Source: Mycolicibacterium sp. TUM20985
GTDB lineage: Bacteria; Actinomycetota; Actinomycetes; Mycobacteriales; Mycobacteriaceae
NCBI RefSeq assembly: GCF_030295745.1
Contig: NZ_AP027291.1
Coordinates: 5,766,001-5,830,000 of the forward strand
Length of the DNA: 64,000 nt
Direction of reading: 5' to 3'
Part shown: positions 43,834 through 52,493 of the stretch, in pieces
How positions within the stretch are numbered: the stretch's first letter is position 1
How the letters are laid out: every line of letters begins with the position of its first letter
Position numbers and translations under genes: made by a program
Notes under the pieces: generated by a model
The model's database searches: none
The model's input: only the letters and a program-made list of their open reading frames with translations
What the model was told of the DNA's origin: nothing

Positions 43834-44858
43834 CGGGTCTCCTCGTGCGGTGCCGTGCTACTGCGGACGATCAGTTCCGGCGGCAGCAGTGGCACGTTGG
43901 TGGTCGAGCCGTCCAGGGTGGCAGCGACCAGGTCGATGGCCTTGCGGCCGATCGCCTGGAAGTCCTGTCGGACGGTGGTGAGGGCGGGGTTGAGGTACCC
44001 CGCCTCGGGGATGTCGTCGAACCCGACGATGCTGATGTCTCCGGGGACCGACAGCTTGGCCTCGGCGAACGCGTGCAGGACGCCGATGGCCATCTGGTCG
44101 TTGGCCACGAACACCGCGGATGCCTCACCGCGGGCGGCCAATTCGCGACCGATCTGGTAGCCGCGCGCCGGGGTCCAGTCGCCCTCCCAGTGTTCCCTGG
44201 GGGTCAGCCCGGCGTCCCGCATCGCCTGTTCGTAGCCGGTGCGGCGGCCCTTGGCCTCGGTCCAGCTCACCGGTCCCGAGACGTGGTCGATGGCGCGGTG
44301 CCCGAGGTCGATCAAATGCTGGGTGGCCTGGCGCGCCCCGTCGATCTGATCGACACCGACGCTGAGACCGCGACCGGAGAGGTCGCCCTCGACCACGATC
44401 AGAGGCAGACCGGGGTCGGCGGAGTGCACGACCGCGAGGGCGTCCTCCTGCGCGGCGATCATCACGATGGCCTCGACCGATTGGCGCACGAGGTAGTCCA
44501 ACGCACCCCGCAGGTCCTCCACGGTCACCTCGGCCAACGGCACCAGGCTGGAGAAGTAGCCTGCCGCGCGGGCAGCTTCCTGCACCGACCGCTGGATGCT
44601 CGCCGGGCCGTAGAGCGCGCTGTTCGTACCGACGATTCCGATGACACCGGACCGCCTCGTCACCAGCGCCCGGGCGGCGGTGTTGGGCCGGTACCCGAGT
44701 TCCTCGATGGCCTGGACGACGCGCGCCTTCGTGGCGGGCCGGATACTCGGCGACCCGTTGATCACCCGTGACACGGTCTGGTGGCTCACACCGGCCAGCC
44801 GTGCCACGTCGGCCATGACGGGCTTCGGCGTCATCGGTTGCAGGGGATGGCTACTCAT
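43830..44858 (-). CDS. LacI-family transcriptional regulator of the arabinose region
   Basis: 342 residues from the ATG at 44858. Helix-turn-helix M-A-D-V-A-R-L-A-G-V-S-H-Q-T-V-S-R-V-I-N-G near residue 15 and hinge R-P-N-T-A-A-R-A-L are followed by a periplasmic-binding-protein-like sugar domain. It is embedded in the operon it most likely represses, between permease and kinase genes with four-base overlaps on both sides. Three near-identical 16-bp operators in the divergent promoter region (49668-49784) are its likely targets; the inducing sugar is probably L-arabinose. Confidence 0.9.
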   Translation of the reverse strand: MSSHPLQPMTPKPVMADVARLAGVSHQTVSRVINGSPSIRPATKARVVQAIEELGYRPNTAARALVTRRSGVIGIVGTNSALYGPASIQRSVQEAARAAGYFSSLVPLAEVTVEDLRGALDYLVRQSVEAIVMIAAQEDALAVVHSADPGLPLIVVEGDLSGRGLSVGVDQIDGARQATQHLIDLGHRAIDHVSGPVSWTEAKGRRTGYEQAMRDAGLTPREHWEGDWTPARGYQIGRELAARGEASAVFVANDQMAIGVLHAFAEAKLSVPGDISIVGFDDIPEAGYLNPALTTVRQDFQAIGRKAIDLVAATLDGSTTNVPLLPPELIVRSSTAPHEETR

Positions 44859-45856
44859 CCGGGCTTCCTCACCAGTAGTCGCTGAACGAGCACGAACATC
44901 AGCAGCAGTACTCCGGTCATGATCCTGGTCCAGTAGGAATCGAGATTCTCCGCGGTCACGAATGTCTGGATGGTGCCGAGGACGAGCACGCCGATCAGTG
45001 AGCCGAGGACGAATCCCACACCGCCGGAGAGCAGCACCCCGCCGATCACCGCGGCGGCGATGGCGTCGAGTTCGAGGCCGATGCCGTTGAGGCTGTATCC
45101 GGACAGCTTCTGCGTCGCGAGCAGCAGCCCCGCCATGGCCGCGCAGAACCCGCTGATCGCGTATACCGACACCCGGGCGCGAGACGCCTTGAGGCCCATC
45201 AGCCGCGCCGACTGCAGGTTGCCGCCCACGGCGTAGACGGTGCGGCCGTAACGGGTCTGGTGCAACACGAAGACCGCGACGACCACTGCGATCAATGCGA
45301 CCACCACGGACCACCGGATGAACTTGTCCTCGTAGACGTAGACGTAGTTCAAACCGAACTGGCGCAACAGCGGATCCTTGATCGGCAGCGTGTCGACACT
45401 GATGACGTAGCAGAGGCCGCGGGCCAGGAACATGCCGGCGAGCGTGGCGATGAACGGCTGGACGTCGAAGTATTCGATCACCAGTCCCATCAGCAGGCCC
45501 AGTAGCGGACCCACCACCAGCACGGCGCCGACGGCCAAGGGCATCGGCCACCCCGCCTTCAGTGCGGTCGCGACGATCACCGTGGACAGGGCCACCACCG
45601 ACCCGACGGACAGGTCGATGCCCCCGGTCAGGATGACGAATGTCATGCCGACCGCCAGCACGATGAGATAGGCGTTGTCCACCAACAGGTTCAGGAAGAC
45701 TTGCGTGGGGCTGGCGAAGTCGTAGCGGGCGACGACCACGCCGAATAGGACGACGAACAGCACCAGGGAGGCGAGCGGGGACAGGTATCGACCCCGTATT
45801 CGCCGCATCAGTTCGCCGGTGTCGACGAGTGGACGGGTCGCGGATTGAACGCTCAT
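44855..45856 (-). CDS. yjfF: YjfF-type sugar ABC transporter permease
   Basis: 333 residues, eight to ten membrane helices. G-M-T-F-V-I-L-T-G-G-I-D-L-S-V-G-S-V-V-A-L (two blocks) is the conserved D-L-S-V-G permease motif; V-G-G-N-L-Q-S-A-R-L-M-G is the cytoplasmic coupling loop. The pair with the YtfT-like permease is the galactofuranose/L-arabinose importer type seen in E. coli (YtfQRT-YjfF). Overlaps both neighbours by four bases. Confidence 0.9.
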   Translation of the reverse strand: MSVQSATRPLVDTGELMRRIRGRYLSPLASLVLFVVLFGVVVARYDFASPTQVFLNLLVDNAYLIVLAVGMTFVILTGGIDLSVGSVVALSTVIVATALKAGWPMPLAVGAVLVVGPLLGLLMGLVIEYFDVQPFIATLAGMFLARGLCYVISVDTLPIKDPLLRQFGLNYVYVYEDKFIRWSVVVALIAVVVAVFVLHQTRYGRTVYAVGGNLQSARLMGLKASRARVSVYAISGFCAAMAGLLLATQKLSGYSLNGIGLELDAIAAAVIGGVLLSGGVGFVLGSLIGVLVLGTIQTFVTAENLDSYWTRIMTGVLLLMFVLVQRLLVRKPG

Positions 45857-46941
45857 TTGGCCGCCATCGCCGTAGGGGGTACCGAAACGGGTTGTGCGGC
45901 AGCATCATCTGTTGGCGGAGCCACTGTCGGCGGCGAGGTCCGGGTCCGGCGTCTGGCCAACAGGGCGCGGAACTTCGGCGCCTGCAGCAGGCAGACGGCG
46001 ATGACGACGAGGGCCTTGAACACCAACGTCGTCTCCGGGGTGATGCCCGCGGTGTACACCGTGGTGGTCAGGGTCTGGATGATCAGGGCGCCGAGGATGG
46101 TGCCGGTGAGGCTGAATCGTCCACCGAGGAGCGAAGTTCCACCGATCACCACGGCGAGAATGGCATCCATCTCGATCCACAGGCCCGCGTTGTTGGCGTC
46201 CGCGGCCGAGATGTTCGAGGCGATCATCAGCCCGGCGATCCCCGCGCACAGCGCGCAGAAGACGTACACGGCGAACACGATGGTGCGGTGACGCACGCCG
46301 GCCAGCCTGCTGGCCTCCGGGTTGATGCCGACCGATTCCAGCAGCATGCCGAGCGCAGTGCGCCGGGTGAGCAGACCCACCAGGGCGAACACGGACAGGC
46401 TCACCAGGATCGCGACGGGCAGTCCGAAGACGAAGCCCGCGCCGAGCACCTTGAACGGGGGGCTGGTGATCGTGACGATCTGCCCGTCGGTGATCAGCAG
46501 CGCCAGGCCGCGGCCAGCCGTCATTATGAGCACCAGGGTGGCGATGATCGGCTGAACCCCGAACACCGACACCAGCATTCCGTTCCACAGGCCCAGCGCG
46601 ACCGCGACGCCCAGCGCAATGGCCATCGCGGTCACGACGGTGCCGGCGCCGGTCGGGTCTGCGGAAGCGGCGATGTGCGCACAGGCGAGAGCTCCGCTAA
46701 CGGCGACGACCGCGCCGACGGACAGGTCGATTCCGCGGGAGGCGATCACCAACGTCATGCCGAGGGCCACCAGCATGGTGGGGGCGCCGTTGCGCAGGAT
46801 GTCGATGAGGCTGCCGAACAGGTGACCGTCCTGTATGCGGATGTTCAGGAAGCTGGGCGTCACGATGACGTTGACGACCAGGAGGGCGATCAGTGCCAGC
46901 GCCGGCCAGATCAGCGGCGACGCACTCAGCTTCTTCGTCAT
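45853..46941 (-). CDS. ytfT: YtfT-type sugar ABC transporter permease
   Basis: 362 residues from the ATG at 46941 (the frame is open further up, but that would run into the ATPase gene by more than 250 bases). Same permease fold as YjfF: V-I-A-S-R-G-I-D-L-S-V-G-A-V-V-A-V and G-I-N-P-E-A-S-R-L-A-G. It has a Pro/Thr-rich C-tail of about 30 residues. Forms the heterodimeric channel with YjfF. Confidence 0.9.
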   Translation of the reverse strand: MTKKLSASPLIWPALALIALLVVNVIVTPSFLNIRIQDGHLFGSLIDILRNGAPTMLVALGMTLVIASRGIDLSVGAVVAVSGALACAHIAASADPTGAGTVVTAMAIALGVAVALGLWNGMLVSVFGVQPIIATLVLIMTAGRGLALLITDGQIVTITSPPFKVLGAGFVFGLPVAILVSLSVFALVGLLTRRTALGMLLESVGINPEASRLAGVRHRTIVFAVYVFCALCAGIAGLMIASNISAADANNAGLWIEMDAILAVVIGGTSLLGGRFSLTGTILGALIIQTLTTTVYTAGITPETTLVFKALVVIAVCLLQAPKFRALLARRRTRTSPPTVAPPTDDAAAQPVSVPPTAMAAK

Positions 46942-48470
46942 CGCGCACCTCCCGCCGCGATGAGGGTGGTGAGTTCCGAGACGCTGCGGTCGGAGCCGAC
47001 CTGCGCGACGCAGTGGCCGTCGCGCAGGACGGCGATGCGGTCGCTGATCCGGGCTACCTCGTCGAGTTCGGCGGAGATGAACACCACGCCCATACCCTCG
47101 TTGGCCAGGTCGGCGACGAGTTTCTGGATCTGCGCCTTGGCGCCAACGTCGATGCCGCGCGTCGGTTCGTCGAGGATGAACAGTTGAGGTTCGGTGATCA
47201 GCCACCGCGCCAGCAGCACCTTCTGCTGGTTGCCGCCGCTGAGATTCTTGACCGGTATCGACGCGTTGCGGGGCCGGATGTCGAGGGCGTCCAGGTAGCG
47301 TTCGACGAGGTCGTCCTTGGCCTTGTGTGACAAGGGGCGGGCGAAGCCGCGGCGAGCCTGCAGTGCGAGCACCAGGTTGTCGCGCACGCTGAGTTCACCG
47401 ATGATGCCCTCGGCCTTGCGATCCTCCGAGGAGAAGGCGAGTCCCTTCGCGATGGCGGCGCGCGGCGAGCGCATCGCGGCCGGTTTGCCATTGACCAGCA
47501 TCCGTCCCGTGGTCGCCCGGTCGGCGCCGAAGAGCAGTCGCGCCAGCTCCGTTCGCCCGGAGCCCAGTAGACCGGCCAGGCCAACCACTTCGCCGCGGTG
47601 CACGTCGAGATCCATGGGTTGTAACCGGGGTTTGCGCCCAATTCCCCTGGCGCTGAGCACGATCTCGTCGGTGGTCGGCGTGGTGGTGGCCGCGGTGTCG
47701 GCGATCTCCTCCAGAAGATTCAGGTCGTGTCCCAGCATCGCGGCCACCAGCGCGACCCGGTCGAGCGCCGCGGTCGGGTACTCACCCACCAGACGGCCGT
47801 TGCGCAGCACCGTCATTCGGTCCGAGACTTCGTAGACCTGGTCCAGGAAGTGGGATACGAACAGGATCGCCGTACCACCGTCACGGAGGCGGCGCATCAC
47901 CCGGAACAGCTCGGCGACCTCGTCGGCATCGAGGCTGGAAGTCGGCTCGTCGAGGATCAGCACGCGGGCCGAGACCGCCGTGGCGCGGGCGATCGCGACG
48001 AGCTGCTGGATGGCGATCGGGTGCGCACCGAGGGTCGACCGGGGGTCGATCTCGAGGTCGAGCTCGCCGAGCAGTTCGGTCGCGCGACGGTTCATCGCGC
48101 GGTAGTCGATGCGGCCGAGGCGGCGTGGCTCGCGGCCGAGCAGGATGTTCTCCGCCACAGTCAGATTCGCGCAGAGGTTGACCTCTTGGTAGACGGTGCT
48201 GATCCCGGCGTCCTGCGCTTGTCTGGGGCCGCTGAACCGTTGTTCGACACCGTCGACCGTGATGCTGCCCGAATCGATCTCGTAGACACCGGTGAGCGCC
48301 TTGATCAACGTCGACTTGCCCGCGCCGTTCTCCCCCATCAACGCGTGGATCTCACCGGGCAGCAGCCGGAAGTCGACACCGTCGAGCGCCTTCACGCCAG
48401 GAAAGTCGATGGTGACGTCCTGCACGAGGACCACCGCGGCGTCGGCGGGCCCGGGGCGGGGTGTGGTCAT
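46938..48470 (-). CDS. ytfR: YtfR-type sugar ABC transporter ATPase (two NBDs)
   Basis: 510 residues with two fused nucleotide-binding domains. NBD1: G-E-N-G-A-G-K-S-T (Walker A) and L-I-L-D-E-P-T-S-S-L-D. NBD2: a degenerate Walker A (G-L-L-G-S-G-R-T-E-L), signature L-S-G-G-N-Q-Q-K-V and D-E-P-T-R-G-I-D-V-G-A-K. This double-NBD architecture with one degenerate site is normal for ribose/arabinose-type importers. Coupled to the permease gene by a four-base overlap. Confidence 0.93.
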   Translation of the reverse strand: MTTPRPGPADAAVVLVQDVTIDFPGVKALDGVDFRLLPGEIHALMGENGAGKSTLIKALTGVYEIDSGSITVDGVEQRFSGPRQAQDAGISTVYQEVNLCANLTVAENILLGREPRRLGRIDYRAMNRRATELLGELDLEIDPRSTLGAHPIAIQQLVAIARATAVSARVLILDEPTSSLDADEVAELFRVMRRLRDGGTAILFVSHFLDQVYEVSDRMTVLRNGRLVGEYPTAALDRVALVAAMLGHDLNLLEEIADTAATTTPTTDEIVLSARGIGRKPRLQPMDLDVHRGEVVGLAGLLGSGRTELARLLFGADRATTGRMLVNGKPAAMRSPRAAIAKGLAFSSEDRKAEGIIGELSVRDNLVLALQARRGFARPLSHKAKDDLVERYLDALDIRPRNASIPVKNLSGGNQQKVLLARWLITEPQLFILDEPTRGIDVGAKAQIQKLVADLANEGMGVVFISAELDEVARISDRIAVLRDGHCVAQVGSDRSVSELTTLIAAGGAR

Positions 48471-48506
48471 CGGAGCATCCTTAGTGATATTCGACAGTGG
48501 TAGTCA

Positions 48507-48547
48507 ACGCCGCCCGGACATGGCCGGGCAGGGCATCCGGGCGGCGT
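48507..48547 (-). terminator. Intercistronic hairpin between the ytfQ- and ytfR-type genes
   Basis: ACGCCGCCCGGA (48507-48518) pairs perfectly with TCCGGGCGGCGT (48536-48547) around a 17-base loop, about 18 bases beyond the binding-protein stop. There is no T-tract. It probably works as a partial terminator or mRNA stabiliser, giving excess binding protein over the membrane components. Confidence 0.7.
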
Positions 48548-48564
48548 CGACGGTCTTGGTGGAG

Positions 48565-49551
48565 TCAGTACTTGCGTTCGGGCAGCACGGCCGCGGCCTG
48601 CTGCTGATCGAACGCCTCGTCCGGGGTGACCACACGCGGCGGCACCGGCTCGCCGGCCACCACCTTCTTGGCCAGGTCCATCAGTTCCGGCCCGAGCAAC
48701 GGGTTGCATTCCACGATGTAATTGAACTTGCCGTCGGCCAACGCCTGCATGCCGTCGTGGGTCGCATCCACGGCGACGATCTTGATGTCCTGGCCCGGCT
48801 TGAGGCCGGCGGCTTCGATGGCCTCCATGGCGCCCAGACCCATGTCGTCGTTCTGCGCGAACACCAGGTCGATCTTCGGGTTGGCCTTGAGGAACGCCTC
48901 CATGACCTGCTTGCCGCCGGAGCGGGTGAAGTCGCCGGTTTGGGAGGCGATCACCTTCAGGTTGGGGTTCGCGGCAATGGCCTTGGCGAAGCCGGTGTTG
49001 CGCTCGATGGCGGGATCGGCACCGGTGGTGCCCTCGAGCTGAACGATGTTGACCGGACCGGGGGCGGACGCGTACTGCTTCACCACCCAGTCGCCCGCGC
49101 GTTGGCCCTCCTCCACGAAGTCCGCCCCGAGGAAGGTCTTGTAGACGTCCTTCTCCTGGGTGTCGACGGCGCGGTCGGTCAGGATGACCGGGATGTTGGC
49201 GTTCTTGGCCTCGAGCAGCACGGCGTCCCATCCGGTGCGGACCACCGGGCTGAAGGCGATTAGGTCGACCCGCTGCTGAATGAACGAGCGGATGGCCGAG
49301 ATCTGATTCTCCTGCTCACCGTTGGCGTCGGAGAACTTGAGGTCGACGTCGGCCGCCTTGGCCGCGTCCTGGATGGACTTCGTGTTGGCGGTCCGCCACC
49401 CGCTCTCGGCACCCACCTGGGAGAAGCCCATGGTGATCTGGCCATCGCCCGCGCCGCCGCCCGAGCCGCTGTTGGGTGCGGGCCCGCTGCCACACGCTGC
49501 GAGTACGCCTGCCGTCGCGATGCTCAGCACCGCGGTCAGAATCTTCTTCAC
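48565..49551 (-). CDS. ytfQ: YtfQ-type sugar-binding lipoprotein
   Basis: 328 residues from the GTG at 49551, five bases after GGAG. The lipobox L-A-A-C-G-S-G at residue 17-21 predicts a lipid-anchored substrate-binding protein. G-F-S-Q-V-G-A-E-S-G-W-R, then E-N-Q-I-S-A-I-R-S-F-I and G-D-F-T-R-S-G-G-K are close matches to E. coli YtfQ, which binds galactofuranose; in this operon with araBDA an L-arabinofuranose-like sugar is more likely (inference). First gene of the nine-gene operon. Confidence 0.92.
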   Translation of the reverse strand: MKKILTAVLSIATAGVLAACGSGPAPNSGSGGGAGDGQITMGFSQVGAESGWRTANTKSIQDAAKAADVDLKFSDANGEQENQISAIRSFIQQRVDLIAFSPVVRTGWDAVLLEAKNANIPVILTDRAVDTQEKDVYKTFLGADFVEEGQRAGDWVVKQYASAPGPVNIVQLEGTTGADPAIERNTGFAKAIAANPNLKVIASQTGDFTRSGGKQVMEAFLKANPKIDLVFAQNDDMGLGAMEAIEAAGLKPGQDIKIVAVDATHDGMQALADGKFNYIVECNPLLGPELMDLAKKVVAGEPVPPRVVTPDEAFDQQQAAAVLPERKY

Positions 49552-49667
49552 CACAACTCCTTCGTTGTCTTTGGTTGCCGAACTCGGACCGTGCCGGGCA
49601 TGTTCGGCAGGACCCACGGGGTGCGGGAGGCTGCGGCAGACGATGTGACCGGCGTTACACGCTGGGG

Positions 49668-49683
49668 ATGTTAACGCTCACAT
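49668..49683. promoter_or_regulatory. LacI-type operator O1
   Basis: ATGTTAACGCTCACAT, an imperfect palindrome centred on CG. It covers the -10 of the minus-strand promoter (see 49669-49697). Confidence 0.8.
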
Positions 49684-49697
49684 TCGTCGGGTGTCAA
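49669..49697 (-). promoter_or_regulatory. Promoter of the ytfQ-araA operon
   Basis: Minus strand: -35 TTGACA (49697-49692), 17-base spacer, -10 TTAACA (49674-49669), the latter inside operator O1. Repressor at O1 would block polymerase directly. Confidence 0.65.
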
Positions 49698-49701
49698 CAC
49701 T

Positions 49702-49717
49702 TTGTTAGCGCTCACAT
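49702..49717. promoter_or_regulatory. LacI-type operator O2
   Basis: TTGTTAGCGCTCACAT, the same element with two changes from O1, lying just upstream of the minus-strand -35 and about 18 bases before the plus-strand -35. Confidence 0.75.
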
Positions 49718-49734
49718 TCGGTGCCCGTCCGGGC

Positions 49735-49764
49735 TTGACAAAGCCGTGAGCCGCGTCACAAGAT
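49735..49764 (+). promoter_or_regulatory. Promoter of the chvE-mmsAB operon
   Basis: -35 TTGACA (49735-49740); a -10-like CAAGAT (49759-49764) follows with an 18-base spacer. The -10 is weak; O3 lies immediately downstream over the predicted start site. Confidence 0.5.
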
Positions 49765-49768
49765 CTGA

Positions 49769-49784
49769 ATGTTAACGCTCACAT
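49769..49784. promoter_or_regulatory. LacI-type operator O3
   Basis: ATGTTAACGCTCACAT, identical to O1, at the expected transcription start of the plus-strand operon and 59 bases upstream of the chvE-like ATG. Confidence 0.8.
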
Positions 49785-49842
49785 CATTGGCGGTCGGTTG
49801 TGCGATCGCGATGGGAAGCCGGAACCAAAATCGGAGGACTTC

Positions 49843-50955
49843 ATGCGTAAGGGCTTTGTTCGAGTAGGGAGCGCGCTCGTCTGGGCGTTGATGGTGGTGG
49901 TGGCGCTCACCAGTGCCGGTTGCGGCCGCTCGACGACGGAGGAACCGGCCGCCAGCGGGGGCGAACGTACGGGGACGGTGGGCATCGCGATGCCGACGAA
50001 GTCGTCCGAGCGCTGGGTGGCCGACGGTGACAACATGGCCGAGCAGTTCAAGGCGCTCGGCTACGACACCGACCTGCAGTACGGCGACGACGTCGTGCAG
50101 AACCAGGTGTCGCAGATCGAGAACATGATCACCAAGGGCGTGAAGGTGTTGGTCATCGCCCCCATCGACAGCTCGTCGCTCACCGACACGCTGCAGCGCG
50201 CCGCGGACGCCAAGATTCCGGTGGTCAGCTACGACCGCCTGATCCGCGGTACCGAGAACGTGAACTACTACGCGACCTTCGACAACTTCAAGGTCGGCGT
50301 GCTGCAGGCCACCTACATCACCGACAAGCTCGGCCTCGCTCAGGGCAAGGGCCCCTTCAACATCGAGTTGTTCGCCGGCTCTCCCGACGACAACAACGCG
50401 ACCTTCTTCTTCAAGGGCGCGATGAGCGTCCTGCAGCCGTACATCGACAGCGGCAAACTCGTCGTCAAGAGCGGCCAGACGTCCTTCGACCAGGTGGCCA
50501 CGCTGCGCTGGGACGGCGGGCTGGCACAGTCGCGGATGGACAACCTGCTGAGCAAGGCCTACACCAGCGGCCGGGTCGACGCGGTCCTCTCGCCGTACGA
50601 CGGCATGTCGCTAGGCATCATCTCGGCCCTGAAGAGCGCGGGCTACGGCATGCCGGCCAACCCGCTGCCCATCGTCACGGGCCAGGACGCCGAGCTGGCG
50701 TCGGTCAAGTCGATCATCGCCGGCGAGCAGACGCAGACGGTGTCCAAGGACACCCGCGAGCTGGCGAAAGCGGCTGTGCAGATGGCTGATTCGCTGCTCA
50801 CCGGCGGCAAGCCCGAGGTCAACGACACCACCACCTACGACAACGGCGTGAAGGTCGTGCCGGCGTTCCTGCTGCAACCGGTCAGCGTGGACGCGTCCAA
50901 CTACCAGAAGGTGCTGGTCGACTCCGGGTACTACACCGCCGGGCAGTTGGCGTGA
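49843..50955 (+). CDS. chvE: ChvE-like multiple-sugar-binding lipoprotein
   Basis: 370 residues from the ATG at 49843 with TCGGAGGA upstream. Lipoprotein signal with lipobox T-S-A-G-C-G; mature protein begins with G-T-V-G-I-A-M-P-T-K-S-S-E-R-W. V-S-Y-D-R-L-I, Y-Y-A-T-F-D-N and G-Q-D-A-E-L-A-S-V-K-S-I-I-A-G-E-Q-T (two blocks) match ChvE/MmsABC sugar-binding proteins, which bind arabinose, galactose, glucose and xylose. It overlaps the ATPase start by four bases. Confidence 0.92.
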   Translation: MRKGFVRVGSALVWALMVVVALTSAGCGRSTTEEPAASGGERTGTVGIAMPTKSSERWVADGDNMAEQFKALGYDTDLQYGDDVVQNQVSQIENMITKGVKVLVIAPIDSSSLTDTLQRAADAKIPVVSYDRLIRGTENVNYYATFDNFKVGVLQATYITDKLGLAQGKGPFNIELFAGSPDDNNATFFFKGAMSVLQPYIDSGKLVVKSGQTSFDQVATLRWDGGLAQSRMDNLLSKAYTSGRVDAVLSPYDGMSLGIISALKSAGYGMPANPLPIVTGQDAELASVKSIIAGEQTQTVSKDTRELAKAAVQMADSLLTGGKPEVNDTTTYDNGVKVVPAFLLQPVSVDASNYQKVLVDSGYYTAGQLA

Positions 50956-52493
50956 CGGTCACCGAGACCGCGCCACTGCTCGAGATGCGGGACATCACCA
51001 AGCGATTCGCGGGTGTCACGGCGCTGTCGGAGGTCAACCTCGCCGTGCGCCGTGGCGAGATTCACGCGATCTGCGGTGAGAACGGCGCCGGAAAGTCGAC
51101 GCTGATGAAGGTGCTCAGCGGCATCTACCCGCACGGCAGCTACGAGGGCGAGATCCTCTTCGACGGCCGACCCGGCGACTTCAAGGACATCCGGTCCAGC
51201 GAGCGCCGCGGTATCGGCATCATCCATCAGGAGCTTGCGCTGGTTCCGGTGTTGTCCATCGCGGAGAACATCTTTCTCGGCAACGAGCATTCGTCGGCCG
51301 GGGTGATCAGCTGGCACGAGACCATGACCGACGCCGCTCGGCTCCTCGCCAGGGTCGGCCTGTCGGAGAGCCCGCGCACCAGGATCGCGGACATCGGCGT
51401 CGGCAAGCAGCAGCTGGTCGAGATCGCCAAGGCGTTGTCCAAGAAGGCCAAGCTGCTGATACTCGACGAGCCCACCGCGGCGCTCAACGACGAGGACAGC
51501 AGGCATCTCCTCGACCTCATCGTCGAGCTCCGCGACCAGGGCCTGACATGCATCATCATCTCGCACAAGCTCAATGAGGTGATGCGGGTCGCGGACACCA
51601 TCACGATCCTTCGCGACGGCCGCACCATCGAGACCCTGGCCGTCGGTCCCGAACTGACCGAGGAGCACATCATCCGCGGCATGGTGGGGCGCGACATGAC
51701 CGACCGCTTTCCCGAGCGGGCCGATCACCCGATCGGCGACGTCACCTTCGCCATCGAGGACTGGACCGTCTTCCATCCACTCGACCAACAGCGCAAGGTG
51801 GCCGACGGCGTCTCGATCAACGTCCGCCGCGGCGAGGTGGTCGGGCTGGCCGGGCTGATGGGCGCCGGCCGCACCGAGCTCGCGATGAGCGTCTTCGGAC
51901 GGAGCTACGGCAAGAAGGCGGGCGGCACGGTCTTCAAGGACGGCAAGGAGATTCGCACGCGGACGGTGCCCGAGGCCATCAGCCACCGGATCGCCTACGC
52001 CACGGAGGACCGCAAGCACTACGGGCTCAATCTGATGGATGACATCGCGCGCAGCGTGACGCTGGCCTCGCTGCAGAAGGTCAGCCGGGCGTCGGTCATC
52101 AACGAGCACGAGGAGACCGTGGTCGCGGAACGCTTCCGAAAGGACATGCAGATCAAGGCCGCCTCGGTGCGGGCGACCACAGGCAACCTGTCCGGCGGGA
52201 ACCAGCAGAAGGTGGTGCTGAGCAAGTGGATCTACGCCGACCCCGACGTGCTCATCCTCGACGAGCCGACGCGAGGTATCGACGTCGGTGCCAAGTACGA
52301 GATCTACACGATCATCAACGACCTTGCCGCCCAGGGCAAGGCGGTGATCGTGATCTCGTCGGAACTACCCGAACTGATCGGTCTCTGCGACCGCATCTAC
52401 ACCCTCAACGAGGGGCGGCTCACCGGCGAGGTGGCCCGCGCGGACGCGAAGCAGGAGACCCTGATGCGCTACATGATGAAGGGACGCAGCTAG
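50952..52493 (+). CDS. mmsA: Multiple-monosaccharide ABC transporter ATPase MmsA
   Basis: 513 residues, two NBDs. NBD1: G-E-N-G-A-G-K-S-T, signature region I-G-V-G-K-Q-Q-L-V-E-I-A-K, D-E-P-T-A-A-L-N. NBD2: L-M-G-A-G-R-T-E-L (degenerate Walker A), L-S-G-G-N-Q-Q-K, D-E-P-T-R-G-I-D-V-G. GTG start inside the chvE stop (GTGA overlap). Provides ATP hydrolysis for the ChvE-type importer. Confidence 0.93.
   Translation: MTVTETAPLLEMRDITKRFAGVTALSEVNLAVRRGEIHAICGENGAGKSTLMKVLSGIYPHGSYEGEILFDGRPGDFKDIRSSERRGIGIIHQELALVPVLSIAENIFLGNEHSSAGVISWHETMTDAARLLARVGLSESPRTRIADIGVGKQQLVEIAKALSKKAKLLILDEPTAALNDEDSRHLLDLIVELRDQGLTCIIISHKLNEVMRVADTITILRDGRTIETLAVGPELTEEHIIRGMVGRDMTDRFPERADHPIGDVTFAIEDWTVFHPLDQQRKVADGVSINVRRGEVVGLAGLMGAGRTELAMSVFGRSYGKKAGGTVFKDGKEIRTRTVPEAISHRIAYATEDRKHYGLNLMDDIARSVTLASLQKVSRASVINEHEETVVAERFRKDMQIKAASVRATTGNLSGGNQQKVVLSKWIYADPDVLILDEPTRGIDVGAKYEIYTIINDLAAQGKAVIVISSELPELIGLCDRIYTLNEGRLTGEVARADAKQETLMRYMMKGRS

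Noticed and set aside
45857..47187. A 450-codon plus-strand frame opposite the permease genes.
   Set aside because: Composition (Asp/Gly/Gln/Arg-rich) and lack of motifs mark it as the antisense shadow of ytfT and ytfR.
49642..49660. A possible fourth LacI operator (ATGTGACCGGCGTTACAC).
   Set aside because: The half-sites are similar but the spacing is two bases longer and the centre differs; kept out of the operator list.
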